Source: Pseudomonas sp. GCEP-101
GTDB lineage: Bacteria > Pseudomonadota > Gammaproteobacteria > Pseudomonadales > Pseudomonadaceae
Length of the DNA stretch: 64,000 nt
Direction of reading: 5' to 3'
Assembly: GCF_025133575.1 (NCBI RefSeq)
Contig: NZ_CP104011.1
Location: forward strand, 6,165,842 to 6,229,841
Positions 25,398 to 33,934 of this stretch are shown here, in pieces. Under the pieces are notes generated by a model that was not told where the DNA came from, made no database searches, and saw nothing but the letters and a program-made list of their open reading frames with translations. The position numbers and the translations under genes were made by a program. Every line of letters begins with the position of its first letter. Positions within the stretch are counted from its first letter, which is position 1.

Positions 25398-25877
25398 TCA
25401 GATGCTCTCCAGCTCCGACCACTCTTCCTCGGTCATCATCTTGTCAAGCTCGACCAGGATCAGCAGCTCGCCGTTCTTGTTGCAGACGCCCTGGATGAAC
25501 TTGGCCGATTCCTCGTTACCGACGTTCGGCGCGGTCTCGATCTCGGACTGGCGCAGGTAGACGACCTCGGCGACGCTGTCGACCAGGATGCCCACCACCT
25601 GCTTGTCGGCTTCGATGATGACGATGCGGGTGTTGTCCGAAACCGGCGCCGGGTCCAGGCCGAAGCGCTGGCGGGTGTCGATCACGGTGACCACGTTGCC
25701 GCGCAGGTTGATGATGCCCAGCACGTAGCTCGGGGCACCCGGGACCGGCGCGATCTCGGTGTAGCGCAGCACTTCCTGGACCTGCATCACGTTGATGCCG
25801 TAGGTCTCGTTGTCCAGGCGGAAGGTGACCCACTGCAGAATCGGATCTTCGGCACCTTGCGCTGACGTTTTCTTCAT
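25398..25877 (-). CDS. cheW: Chemotaxis coupling protein CheW
   Basis: A 159-residue cytoplasmic protein made of one CheW domain (VTFRLDNETYGINVMQVQEVLRYTEIAPVPGAPSYVLGIINLRGNVVTVIDTRQRFGL). It links CheA to chemoreceptors in the polar array. The start follows GAGGGG. It is the typical CheW, while the gene before it encodes a CheW-related protein with a long linker. Confidence 0.95.
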   Translation of the reverse strand: MKKTSAQGAEDPILQWVTFRLDNETYGINVMQVQEVLRYTEIAPVPGAPSYVLGIINLRGNVVTVIDTRQRFGLDPAPVSDNTRIVIIEADKQVVGILVDSVAEVVYLRQSEIETAPNVGNEESAKFIQGVCNKNGELLILVELDKMMTEEEWSELESI

Positions 25878-25939
25878 ATCCCCTCGCCTCTTCTGGTTTC
25901 CACGCCGCCTGCGGCGCGGAGGTTTTCTGTCGTATTGGG

Positions 25940-26878
25940 TTAGTGCTGCAGGCGCTTGGCCGCGCCGCTGGCGATCAGTTCGGCCAGGGCGGAGACATCC
26001 AGCAGCGCGCACATCTGGTCGATCACCGTGCCGGCCAGCCACGGGCGCTGCTGGCGCTGGCTGCGCCACTTCACCTCGGACGGGTCCAGGCGCACCGAGC
26101 GGCTGACCTGGTGCACCGCCAGCCCCCACTCGTAGCCCTGCACGGAAATCACGTATTGCAGCCCTTCGCGGTAGTCGTCCCGGTAGCGCTCGGGCATCAC
26201 CCAGCGCGCGGTGTCGAGCACCTTCAGGTTGCCGTTCTGCCCGGGCAGGATGCCCAGGAACCAGTCCGGCTGGCCGAACAGCGGGGTCAGGTCGTGCCCC
26301 GCCAGCGGATAGATCGAGCCCAGGCACACCAGCGGCACCGCCAGGGTCAGCCCGGCGACGTCGAACAACAGGCACTCGAACGGCTCGGCGGCCCATACCG
26401 GGCGGCCGTCGTCGAGCAGCTTCAGCGGCGCGGCGGGCAGCTCGGCGCTGCCCGGCTGGTGCAGGTCGATGACCTGGCCCAGCTGCGCAGGCGGCTCATC
26501 GGCAACCGGTGCGGCGGTGGTTGGCGCGTCGCTGGCCGGGGCCATCGGTGCGGGGGCGCGCAGCTCGGCGACGGGCGCCCGGGCGGAAACGCTCAGGCGC
26601 GCATCGCGGACCTGTTCCTCCAGCACCGCCGCCTCGAATTCGTCGAGGCTGACGCTGGCATCCGCCGTCTGCACCACCGCAGCCTGGGGCTCGGCGGTGA
26701 GCGGTGCGAGCGGCTCGCTGACCACCAGCGCCACCGGGGCGGCCGGCGCAACGGGCGCGGCAACGGGCTGCGCCACCGGTTCCGGGGCGAAGTCTTCGAA
26801 CGTGGCCTCCTGCAGCAGCGCGTCCAGGTAGGACTGCAGCGCAAGCTGGGGGCGCGTGGCGGTAGCGGAACGACTCAT
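25940..26878 (-). CDS. parP: ParP, CheW-like array-localisation protein
   Basis: A 312-residue protein. Residues ~1-25 (ATRPQLALQSYLDALLQEA) are followed by ~130 residues rich in Ala, Pro and Val, then a C-terminal CheW-like AIF domain (~175-312: ECLLFDVAGLTLAVPLVCLGSIYPL ... LLDVSALAELIA). In Vibrio and Pseudomonas ParP binds CheA and the polar ATPase ParC, recruiting and retaining signalling arrays at the pole. It lies between parC and cheW, as expected. The start MSRSATATRPQ is chosen by family resemblance; an in-frame GTG 30 codons upstream is less likely. Confidence 0.85.
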   Translation of the reverse strand: MSRSATATRPQLALQSYLDALLQEATFEDFAPEPVAQPVAAPVAPAAPVALVVSEPLAPLTAEPQAAVVQTADASVSLDEFEAAVLEEQVRDARLSVSARAPVAELRAPAPMAPASDAPTTAAPVADEPPAQLGQVIDLHQPGSAELPAAPLKLLDDGRPVWAAEPFECLLFDVAGLTLAVPLVCLGSIYPLAGHDLTPLFGQPDWFLGILPGQNGNLKVLDTARWVMPERYRDDYREGLQYVISVQGYEWGLAVHQVSRSVRLDPSEVKWRSQRQQRPWLAGTVIDQMCALLDVSALAELIASGAAKRLQH

Positions 26879-26975
26879 GAGGGATAACCGCGCAAGGTGA
26901 CTGTCCAGCCTATCGGCAGCGGACGCGCCGCTCTTGAGCGCATCCGTCGGATTCTTTTGTTCAAGCACCGCATGC

Positions 26976-27764
26976 TCACGCTACCTGACTTGCCGGCACG
27001 TGGGCCAGCAGATGCTTGAGCAGTGCGCGGTAGGCGATCACGCCACGGCTGTTGCCATCGTTGCGCGAGGGCACCAGGCCCTGGCGGCTGGCGTCGCGCA
27101 GCTTGGTATCCACCGGGATGAATGCCTGCCAGAGGGTGTCCGGGTAGGTGTCGCGCAGCACCCGCAGGGTGCCCAGAGAGGCCTGGGTACGGCGGTCGAA
27201 CAGGGTCGGGACGATGGTGAACGGTAGCGCCTGCTTGCGCGAGCGGTTGACCATCTTCAGGGTGTTGACCATGCGCTCCAGGCCCTTGAGGGCGAGGAAC
27301 TCGGTCTGCACCGGGATGACCAGGTGCTGGCTGGCCGCCATGGCGTTGACCATCAGCACGCCCAGCAGCGGCGGGCTGTCGATGATCGCGTGGTCGAACT
27401 CGTTCCACAGCTGCGCCAGGCTCTTGGCGATCACCAGGCCCAGGCCGTTCTGCCCCGGCGACTGGCGCTCCAGGGTGGCCAGCGCGGTGCTCGACGGCAG
27501 CAGGCGGATGTTCTCGTGGCTGGTGGGCAGCAGCAGCGATGCCGGCAGCCCCTCGGGCACGTTGCCCTGGTGCAGGAACAGGTCGAACACGCTGTGTTCC
27601 AGGGTGTCCGGATCATGGCCGAAATAACTGGTCATCGAACCGTGGGGGTCCAGGTCGACGATCAACACGCGCTTGCCGGCGTCCGCCAGCAGGCCCGCCA
27701 AGGCGATCGACGATGTGGTCTTGCCGACGCCACCTTTCTGGTTGGCTACCGCCCAGACTTTCAT
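26976..27764 (-). CDS. parC: ParC, polar chemotaxis ParA-like ATPase
   Basis: A 262-residue MinD/ParA-family ATPase. The deviant Walker A KGGVGKTTSS (~10-19) and Walker A' (LIVDLDPHGS) are intact, as is the switch region DHAIIDSPPLLG (~125). It positions chemotaxis arrays at the old pole together with ParP. It is the chemotaxis-specific member, distinct from chromosomal ParA and from FleN in this same cluster. Confidence 0.9.
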   Translation of the reverse strand: MKVWAVANQKGGVGKTTSSIALAGLLADAGKRVLIVDLDPHGSMTSYFGHDPDTLEHSVFDLFLHQGNVPEGLPASLLLPTSHENIRLLPSSTALATLERQSPGQNGLGLVIAKSLAQLWNEFDHAIIDSPPLLGVLMVNAMAASQHLVIPVQTEFLALKGLERMVNTLKMVNRSRKQALPFTIVPTLFDRRTQASLGTLRVLRDTYPDTLWQAFIPVDTKLRDASRQGLVPSRNDGNSRGVIAYRALLKHLLAHVPASQVA

Positions 27765-27809
27765 AGTGCTGGCTCCCCGCAGGCCGTGTTTCGGTTCAGG
27801 GTGTTCATA

Positions 27810-28694
27810 TCATTCAGCCCCTGCCGATGACGAAGAATTGACGGCGCCACTGCCGGGCGCCTCGCTGGCAACCACTGGTGCAGATTGCGTGCCAGCATGC
27901 CGCAACGCCGGGTCCGGCTGCGCCTTGCCGCTGCCCGCGCCGCTGATGCTGCGGCGCACCTCCAGGTTACGGGAGATCACCAATACCACCCGGCGGTTGC
28001 GTGCGCGGCCGTCCGCCGTGGCATTGTCCGCCACCGGCTGGAATTCACCATAGCCCACCGCCGCCAGCCGACCGGCGTCGAGGCCGTCCTGGGCGAGCAT
28101 GCGGACGATGCTGGCGGCGCGGGCCGCGGACAGTTCCCAGTTGGTCGGGTACTGCGAATTATGGATCGGCACGTTGTCGGTGAAGCCCTCGACGTGCACC
28201 GGGTTGCGGTAAGGCGCCAGAATCCTGGCGACCTTCTCGATGATCGCGAACGCCGCGTCGTTGGGCACCGCATCGCCGCTGGGGAACAGCAGGCTGGAAT
28301 TGAGGGTGATCTCGATCCAGAACTCGTTGCCGCGCACCGACAACTGGTCGGTGGCGATCAGGTCTCCAAACGCCTCGCGCACGCTCTGGGTAATCTGCTG
28401 GAGGGTGTCCGGGTTGCCCTGGGCCTGCCCTTCGTCCTGCGGATCGGTCAGCGACTGGTCCGGCTGCTGGGTGTGCGGACGCTCCTCGCCAATCGGGATC
28501 GGACGCACCGAGCGGTCGGGCTGGTTGAACACGCCGGTCAGGGTTTCCGAGAGGATCTTGTACTTGCCCTCGTTGATCGAGGAGATCGAGTACATCACCA
28601 CGAAGAAGGCGAACAGCAGGGTGATGAAGTCCGCGTAGGACACCAGCCAGCGTTCGTGATTTTCGTGTTCTTCATGGCGTCTGCGGCGAGGCAT
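27810..28694 (-). CDS. motD: Flagellar stator protein MotD (MotB paralogue)
   Basis: A 294-residue protein: a short basic N-terminus, one membrane helix carrying the proton-carrying Asp (WLVSYADFITLLFAFFVVMYSIS), a periplasmic linker, and an OmpA/MotB peptidoglycan-binding domain (~145-255: VHVEGFTDNVPI, NWELSAARAASIVRML, GYGEFQPVADN). With MotC it forms the second stator of Pseudomonas, needed for swarming. The ATG at 28694 is placed best after AAGAAGG; an ATG two codons earlier is possible. Confidence 0.93.
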   Translation of the reverse strand: MPRRRRHEEHENHERWLVSYADFITLLFAFFVVMYSISSINEGKYKILSETLTGVFNQPDRSVRPIPIGEERPHTQQPDQSLTDPQDEGQAQGNPDTLQQITQSVREAFGDLIATDQLSVRGNEFWIEITLNSSLLFPSGDAVPNDAAFAIIEKVARILAPYRNPVHVEGFTDNVPIHNSQYPTNWELSAARAASIVRMLAQDGLDAGRLAAVGYGEFQPVADNATADGRARNRRVVLVISRNLEVRRSISGAGSGKAQPDPALRHAGTQSAPVVASEAPGSGAVNSSSSAGAE

Positions 28695-28710
28695 GCGCAT
28701 CACCTTCTTC

Positions 28711-29451
28711 TTAGCCGACGAAGCCTTGCAGCTTCAGCTCGATGGAACGCGGGTTTTCGCCCTCGGCGATGGACAGCAGCCCCTCCATGAGCATCTCGCG
28801 GTAGCAGGACTGGCGCAGCACGATGCTTTTCAGCTTGTGGCCAATGGGCAGCAGCAACAGGTTGGCCAGGCCCACGCCATAGATGGTGGCGACGAAGGCG
28901 ACGGCGATGCCGTTGCCCAGCTGGCTCGGGTCGGCGAGGTTGCCCATGACGTGGATCAGGCCCATCACCGCGCCGATGATGCCGATGGTCGGCGAGTAGC
29001 CGCCCATGGCCTCGAACACCTTGGCGGCGGCCAGGTCGCGGCTTTCCTGGTTGTACAGGTCGACTTCGAGGATGCTGCGGATGGCTTCGGGCTCGGTGCC
29101 GTCCACCAGCAGTTGCAGGCCCTTGCGCGCGTAGGGGTCGCGCTCGGCGTCGGCGACGGTTTCCAGGCCCAGCAGGCCTTCCTTGCGCGCCGTCATGCTC
29201 CAGCCGACCACATGGTTGATGCCGCCGACCAGGTCCACCTTGGGCGGCAGGACCATCCAGCGCAGCATGGTCACGGCGCGCTTGAGCACCGCGACCGGGG
29301 TCTGCAACAGCGCGGCGGCGAGGGTGCCGCCCACCACGATCAGCGCCGCCGGGCCGTTGGCCAGGGCACCGACGTGCCCGCCCTCGAGGAAGTTGCCACC
29401 GATGATGGCAACCAGCGCGAGGATCAGGCCGACCAGGCTGAGGACATCCAT
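28711..29451 (-). CDS. motC: Flagellar stator protein MotC (MotA paralogue)
   Basis: A 246-residue inner-membrane protein with four helices: two at the N-terminus, then a cytoplasmic loop (~70-140) with the charged rotor-interaction residues (ARKEGLLGLETVADAERDPYARKGLQLLVDG), then two C-terminal helices (GAVMGLIHVMGNL, AVAFVATIYGVGLANLLLLPIG). It forms the torque-generating stator with MotD. The ATG shares one base with the cheB stop (TGATG). Confidence 0.95.
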   Translation of the reverse strand: MDVLSLVGLILALVAIIGGNFLEGGHVGALANGPAALIVVGGTLAAALLQTPVAVLKRAVTMLRWMVLPPKVDLVGGINHVVGWSMTARKEGLLGLETVADAERDPYARKGLQLLVDGTEPEAIRSILEVDLYNQESRDLAAAKVFEAMGGYSPTIGIIGAVMGLIHVMGNLADPSQLGNGIAVAFVATIYGVGLANLLLLPIGHKLKSIVLRQSCYREMLMEGLLSIAEGENPRSIELKLQGFVG

Positions 29452-30569
29452 CAGCCGCAGGCCTCGGTCAGGTGCCGGCCGATGTCGTCCAGGCTGTACA
29501 CCGCGTCGGCCAGGCCCGCCTTGGCGATGGCCATGGGCATGCCGTAGATCACGCAGCTGGCCTCATCCTGGGCCCACACCTGGGCGCCGCCCTGCTTGAG
29601 CATGCGCGCGCCTTCGCGGCCGTCGGCGCCCATGCCGGTGAGGACCACCGCCAGCACCTTGTCGCCGTAGGCCTTGGACGCGGAACCGAAGGTCACGTCC
29701 ACGCAGGGCTTGTAGTTCAGGCGTTCGTCACCGGGGAGGATGCGGATCGCACCGCGGGCGTCGATCATCATCTGCTTGCCGCCGGGAGCCAGCAGGGCCA
29801 CGCCGGGACGCAGCAGGTCGCCATCCTCGGCTTCCTTGACGGTGATCTTGCAGAGCTTGTCCAGGCGTTCGGCGAAGGCCTTGGTGAAGGCCGCCGGCAT
29901 GTGCTGGATCAGCACCAGCGGCGCGGGGAAGTTGGCAGGCAGCTGGGTCAGGACCCGCTGCAGCGCCACCGGCCCACCGGTCGACGTGCCGATGGCTACC
30001 AGCCGGTAGGGCTTACGCTTTGGGGCGGAGGAGGTCGCCGGCGCCGGAGCGGCCGGCGCGTGGCTGCCGCCCGGCGAAGCAGGAGCGGCCGGGCGCGCGG
30101 TGCCGGCAGTAGACGTCGAAGCCGGCGCGGCCGGGTTCGACGAATACGACGAGTAGGACGCGAAGCGACGATTGCTCTTGGCAATGGTATGGACCTTCTC
30201 GCAGAGCAACTGGCGGACCTTGTCCGGGTTGCGCGAGATGTCCTCGAAATTCTTCGGCAGGTAATCCACCGCGCCGGCGTCCAGCGCGTCCAGGGTCACC
30301 CGGGCGCCCTCGTGGGTCAGCGAGGAGAACATCAGGACCGGCGTCGGGCAGCGCTGCATGATGGTCCGCACGGCGGTGATGCCGTCCATCAGCGGCATCT
30401 CGTAGTCCATGGTGATCACGTCGGGCTTGAGCGCCAGCGCCTGATCGATCGCCTCGCGGCCGTTGGTGGCCGTACCGACCACCTGGATCTGCGGGTCGCC
30501 CGAAAGAATCTCCGAGACACGGCGGCGGAAGAACCCCGAATCGTCCACCACCAGGACTTTGACAGCCAT
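29451..30569 (-). CDS. cheB: Chemoreceptor methylesterase/deamidase CheB
   Basis: A 372-residue protein. The N-terminal receiver has phospho-acceptor Asp55 (VITMDYEMP) and Lys106. A flexible Ala/Pro/Ser/Thr linker (~140-185) leads to the methylesterase domain with catalytic Ser196 (GTSTGGP), His223 (IQHMP) and Asp316 (TGMGADG). It removes methyl groups from chemoreceptors for adaptation after phosphorylation by CheA. AGGAG 7 nt before the ATG fixes the start. In this genome a repeat element separates it from cheA. Confidence 0.96.
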   Translation of the reverse strand: MAVKVLVVDDSGFFRRRVSEILSGDPQIQVVGTATNGREAIDQALALKPDVITMDYEMPLMDGITAVRTIMQRCPTPVLMFSSLTHEGARVTLDALDAGAVDYLPKNFEDISRNPDKVRQLLCEKVHTIAKSNRRFASYSSYSSNPAAPASTSTAGTARPAAPASPGGSHAPAAPAPATSSAPKRKPYRLVAIGTSTGGPVALQRVLTQLPANFPAPLVLIQHMPAAFTKAFAERLDKLCKITVKEAEDGDLLRPGVALLAPGGKQMMIDARGAIRILPGDERLNYKPCVDVTFGSASKAYGDKVLAVVLTGMGADGREGARMLKQGGAQVWAQDEASCVIYGMPMAIAKAGLADAVYSLDDIGRHLTEACG

Positions 30570-30626
30570 AGACACTCCTGAAAAAACTTCTTCCATCACA
30601 CGGGCGCGCCAAGCGGCACGCCCATA

Positions 30627-30887
30627 GGGTCAGTTGACGATTCGGCGCGAGCCGCGTTGCTGCGCCAAATCACGCCAGGCTAGACGCGGAACGACGGCAA
30701 TGGCATTCCCTTGTCGAGTTCCGCAACGACGCATGGCGTGATTTGCTGCGCAACCCGAAGGGACGGGGCCGCATTTTGTGCCGCGCTGCGTTACTGGCTC
30801 ATTTGGAATAACCAAACCTATCTCCTCGTGCCTTGGCCTGCGCAAAATGTGGTTCCGTCGCGGCCGTGGCGAATCGTCAACTGACCC
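30627..30887. mobile_element. MITE-like element inserted between cheA and cheB
   Basis: Two perfect 18-bp terminal inverted repeats, GGGTCAGTTGACGATTCG at 30627-30644 and its complement at 30870-30887, bound a 261-bp segment. A TA dinucleotide lies outside each end, as in a TA target duplication. There is no transposase frame. Inside, 30656-30677 and 30734-30754 are near-complementary, with a nested GCGGAAC/GTTCCGC stem, so the RNA could fold strongly. The right end lies 5 nt from the cheA stop codon. TIRs plus TA suggest a non-autonomous element moved by an IS630/Tc1 or IS5-type transposase; the family is inference. Confidence 0.7.
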
Positions 30888-30892
30888 TATTG

Positions 30893-33100
30893 TCAGATAC
30901 GACGGGCGTAGCGCTTGAGCATGCTCGGCACGTCGAGGATCAGCGCGATGCGCCCGTCCCCGGTGATGGTCGCCCCCGCCATGCCCGGCGTGCCTTGCAG
31001 CATCTTGCCCAGCGGCTTGATCACCACCTCTTCCTGGCCCACCAGCTGGTCGACCACGAAGCCGATGCGCTGGGTGCCCACGGAGAGGATCACCACGTGG
31101 CCCTCGCCCGGCTCGTCATGCTGCGCACCTGGCACCAGCCAGCGCTTGAGGTAGAACAACGGCAGGGCCTTGTCGCGGACGATCACCACTTCCTGGCCGT
31201 CCACCACGTTGGTGTTGGAGAGGTCTAGGTGGAAGATCTCGTTGACGTTGACCAGCGGGAAGGCGAAGGCCTGGTTGCCCAGCATCACCATCAGGGTCGG
31301 CATGATCGCCAGGGTCAGCGGGACCTTGATGACGATCTTCGAGCCCTGGCCCTTGGTCGAGTAGATGTTGATGATCCCGTTGAGCTGGGAAATCTTGGTC
31401 TTCACCACGTCCATGCCGACACCGCGGCCGGAGACGTCGGAGATCTCGGTCTTGGTCGAGAAGCCGGGGGCGAAGATCAGGTTGTAGCAGTCGGACTCGG
31501 ACAGGCGATCGGCCGCATCCTTGTCCAGCAGCCCCTTCTCCACCGCCTTGGCGCGCAGCACGTCCGGGTCCATGCCTTTGCCGTCGTCGGAGATCGACAG
31601 CAGGATGTGGTCGCCTTCCTGTTCGGCGGACAGCACCACCTTGCCCGAACGCGACTTGCCGGCGGCCTCTCGCTCGTCGGGGCCTTCGATGCCGTGGTCG
31701 ACCGCGTTGCGCACCAGGTGCACCAGCGGGTCGGCCAGGGCCTCGACCAGGTTCTTGTCCAGGTCGGTCTCTTCGCCGATCAGCTCGAGGTTGATCTCTT
31801 TCTTCAGGTTGCGCGCCAGATCGCGGACCTGGCGCGGGAAGCGGCCGAAGACCTTCTTGATCGGCTGCATGCGGGTCTTCATGACCGACGACTGCAGGTC
31901 GGCGGTCACCACGTCGAGGTTGGAGACGGCCTTGGCCATCGCCTCGTCGCCGCTGTTCAGGCCCAGGCGCACCAGGCGGTTACGCACCAGCACCAGTTCG
32001 CCGACCATGTTCATGATCTCGTCCAGGCGGGCGGTGTCCACGCGCACGGTGGTTTCCGCTTCGCTGGCCGGCTTCTCGGCGGGCGCGGCGGCAGCAGGCT
32101 TGGCAGCGGCAGGTTTGGCCGCCGCAGCAGCCGGTGCCGGCGCCGCAGCAGGCTTGGGCGCGGGGGCTGGCGCCGCCGGCTTGGCCGCCGCTGGCTCTTC
32201 CTTCGCGCCGGTGAACTGGCCCTTGCCGTGCAACTCGTCGAGCAGCTTCTCGAATTCGTCGTCGGTGATGTTGTCGTCGCCGCCAGGTGCCGGCGCTTGC
32301 TCGGCTTTCTTCTCGGCAGCCGCTTCGGCGGGAGCCGGGGCTTCCTCCTTGGCGCCGGTGAACTGGCCCTTGCCATGCAACTGGTCGAGCAGCGCTTCGA
32401 ACTCGTCGTCGCTGATCTCGTCGCCACCGGCCGGCGCTTCGGCGGCCGGCGCCGGAGCAGCCTTGGCCGGCTCCTTGGCGCCAGCGCTGAACTGGCCCTT
32501 GCCGTGCAACTGGTCGAGAAGCGCTTCGAATTCGTCGTCGGTGATGTCGTCGCCACCGGCGCCCACGGGCGCCGCGGGCGCTTCGGCGGCGGGCTCGAGC
32601 GCATCCATCAGTTGCTCGAACTCGGCGTCGGTGATGTCGCCATAGGCTGCCGCAGCCGCCGGCGCGGGTTCGACGACGGGCTCGGCGGCCGGAGCTTCGG
32701 CCGGCGCGGCATCCGGATCGGCCAGGCGCGACAGGGCAGCGAGCAGCTCGGGCGTGGCCGGCGTCGGCTCCTGCGCATCCCGCACCTGCTGGAACATCAC
32801 ATTGACGGTATCCAGCGCCTGCAGCATCACGTCCATCAGCTCGGCATCCACGCGGCGTTCGCCCTTGCGCAGCATGTCGAAGACGTTTTCAGCGATGTGG
32901 CAGCACTCCACCAGCGCGTTCAGCTGGAGGAAGCCCGCCCCACCCTTGACGGTGTGGAACCCACGGAAGATGGCATTGAGCAGGTCCATGTCATCCGGGC
33001 GGCTTTCCAGCTCGACCAGTTGCTCGGACAGTTGCTCGAGGATCTCGCCGGCCTCCACCAGGAAGTCCTGGAGGATCTCGTCATCGGCGTCGAAGCTCAT
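30893..33100 (-). CDS. cheA: Chemotaxis histidine kinase CheA
   Basis: A 735-residue kinase. P1 HPt domain with phospho-His49 (FRGFHTVKGGAGF); a long central region (~110-345) rich in Ala/Pro with four copies of an acidic motif; P3 dimerisation (~355-415: DTARLDEIMNMVGELVLVRNRLVRL); P4 ATPase (N box LVRNAVDHGIEG, G1 SDDGKGMDPD, G2 GRGVGMDVV); and P5 CheW-like domain (~600-735). It phosphorylates CheY and CheB. No conventional P2 is obvious; the repeats occupy its place. Confidence 0.96.
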   Translation of the reverse strand: MSFDADDEILQDFLVEAGEILEQLSEQLVELESRPDDMDLLNAIFRGFHTVKGGAGFLQLNALVECCHIAENVFDMLRKGERRVDAELMDVMLQALDTVNVMFQQVRDAQEPTPATPELLAALSRLADPDAAPAEAPAAEPVVEPAPAAAAAYGDITDAEFEQLMDALEPAAEAPAAPVGAGGDDITDDEFEALLDQLHGKGQFSAGAKEPAKAAPAPAAEAPAGGDEISDDEFEALLDQLHGKGQFTGAKEEAPAPAEAAAEKKAEQAPAPGGDDNITDDEFEKLLDELHGKGQFTGAKEEPAAAKPAAPAPAPKPAAAPAPAAAAAKPAAAKPAAAAPAEKPASEAETTVRVDTARLDEIMNMVGELVLVRNRLVRLGLNSGDEAMAKAVSNLDVVTADLQSSVMKTRMQPIKKVFGRFPRQVRDLARNLKKEINLELIGEETDLDKNLVEALADPLVHLVRNAVDHGIEGPDEREAAGKSRSGKVVLSAEQEGDHILLSISDDGKGMDPDVLRAKAVEKGLLDKDAADRLSESDCYNLIFAPGFSTKTEISDVSGRGVGMDVVKTKISQLNGIINIYSTKGQGSKIVIKVPLTLAIMPTLMVMLGNQAFAFPLVNVNEIFHLDLSNTNVVDGQEVVIVRDKALPLFYLKRWLVPGAQHDEPGEGHVVILSVGTQRIGFVVDQLVGQEEVVIKPLGKMLQGTPGMAGATITGDGRIALILDVPSMLKRYARRI
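32213..32638 (-). repeat. Coding repeats in CheA: four copies of a DDEFExLLDxLHGKGQF motif
   Basis: Within CheA, residues 185-204, 228-247 and 277-296 are near-identical (I-T/S-DDEFE-x-LLD-x-LHGKGQF). Residues 155-170 are a shorter, diverged copy (ITDAEFEQLMDALEP). Ala/Pro/Lys linkers of 23 to 30 residues separate the full copies. Their regular form suggests repeated docking peptides. Confidence 0.9.
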
Positions 33101-33132
33101 TCGGGTGCTCCCTCTACAGCGTCAGCGGACGC

Positions 33133-33915
33133 TTAAAAACCAAGGCTGGATAACAGGTCGTCGACATCGTCCTGACCGGACACGACGTCTTTTCTTGTAT
33201 CGGCAGCAATCTGCGGACCTTCACCCTTGGCCGATCTTTCTTTTTCCACCGCGTCGCGCATGCTGTCGTGGTCATGCTCGATGCCGGCGTAGCGATCGAC
33301 CTGCCCTGCCATCCAGACCAGCTTCACCAGGTTCGACTCGACCTCGGTCACCAGCTTGGTGACGCGCTTGATCACTTGCCCGGTGAGGTCCTGGAAGTCC
33401 TGCGCCAGCAGGATGTCGTTCAGGTGCGCGGAGAGCTTGCGGCTGTCCTGGGCGCTGATGTAGAGGAACTGCTCGACGCGCTTGGCCAGCTCGCGGAAGG
33501 CCTCGGGGCCCAGCTCGCGGCGCATGAAGCGCGACCAGTCTTCCTGCAGCTCCTTGGCCTGGGTCTCGATGTGCATCACCACCGGGGTGCACTCCTCCAC
33601 CAGGTCCATGGTGCGATTGGCCGCTTTCTCGGTCATCGTCACCACGTAGGACAGGCGGTCGGTTGCATCGGCGATCTGCGACATCTCCTCGGCGTGCCGG
33701 GAGTTGGGGTCGATCTGGAAGTTGACGATGGCGTTGTGCAATTCGCGGGTGAGCTTGCCTACCTCCTGGTAGAGCCCGCGATCACGCGCCTGGTTGAGCT
33801 CGGAGATCAGCTGCACGGCGGTCTGAACGTCGCCCTGCTCGAGGCAGTCGACCAATTCGCGCGCGTGTTTTTTCAGGGTCGACTCGAAGTCACCCGCGGA
33901 TTCGTTGAAATCCAT
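33133..33915 (-). CDS. cheZ: CheY-P phosphatase CheZ
   Basis: A 260-residue helical-bundle phosphatase. The motif AQDFQDLTGQ (171-180) carries the family's catalytic Gln. The C-terminal peptide DDVDDLLSSLGF is the CheY-binding tail. It dephosphorylates CheY-P to end tumbling or reversal signals. It sits 19 nt after cheY on the same strand. Confidence 0.95.
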   Translation of the reverse strand: MDFNESAGDFESTLKKHARELVDCLEQGDVQTAVQLISELNQARDRGLYQEVGKLTRELHNAIVNFQIDPNSRHAEEMSQIADATDRLSYVVTMTEKAANRTMDLVEECTPVVMHIETQAKELQEDWSRFMRRELGPEAFRELAKRVEQFLYISAQDSRKLSAHLNDILLAQDFQDLTGQVIKRVTKLVTEVESNLVKLVWMAGQVDRYAGIEHDHDSMRDAVEKERSAKGEGPQIAADTRKDVVSGQDDVDDLLSSLGF

Positions 33916-33934
33916 GACGCCCTCTTGGCCAGCC

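Noticed and set aside
26879..26968. 30-codon N-terminal extension of ParP from a GTG
   Set aside because: The extension is unlike the conserved ParP start and its GTG has a poorly placed ribosome site.
30630..30845. 71-codon open frame inside the MITE-like element
   Set aside because: It runs through the inverted repeat and hairpins, has no ribosome site and no recognisable motif.
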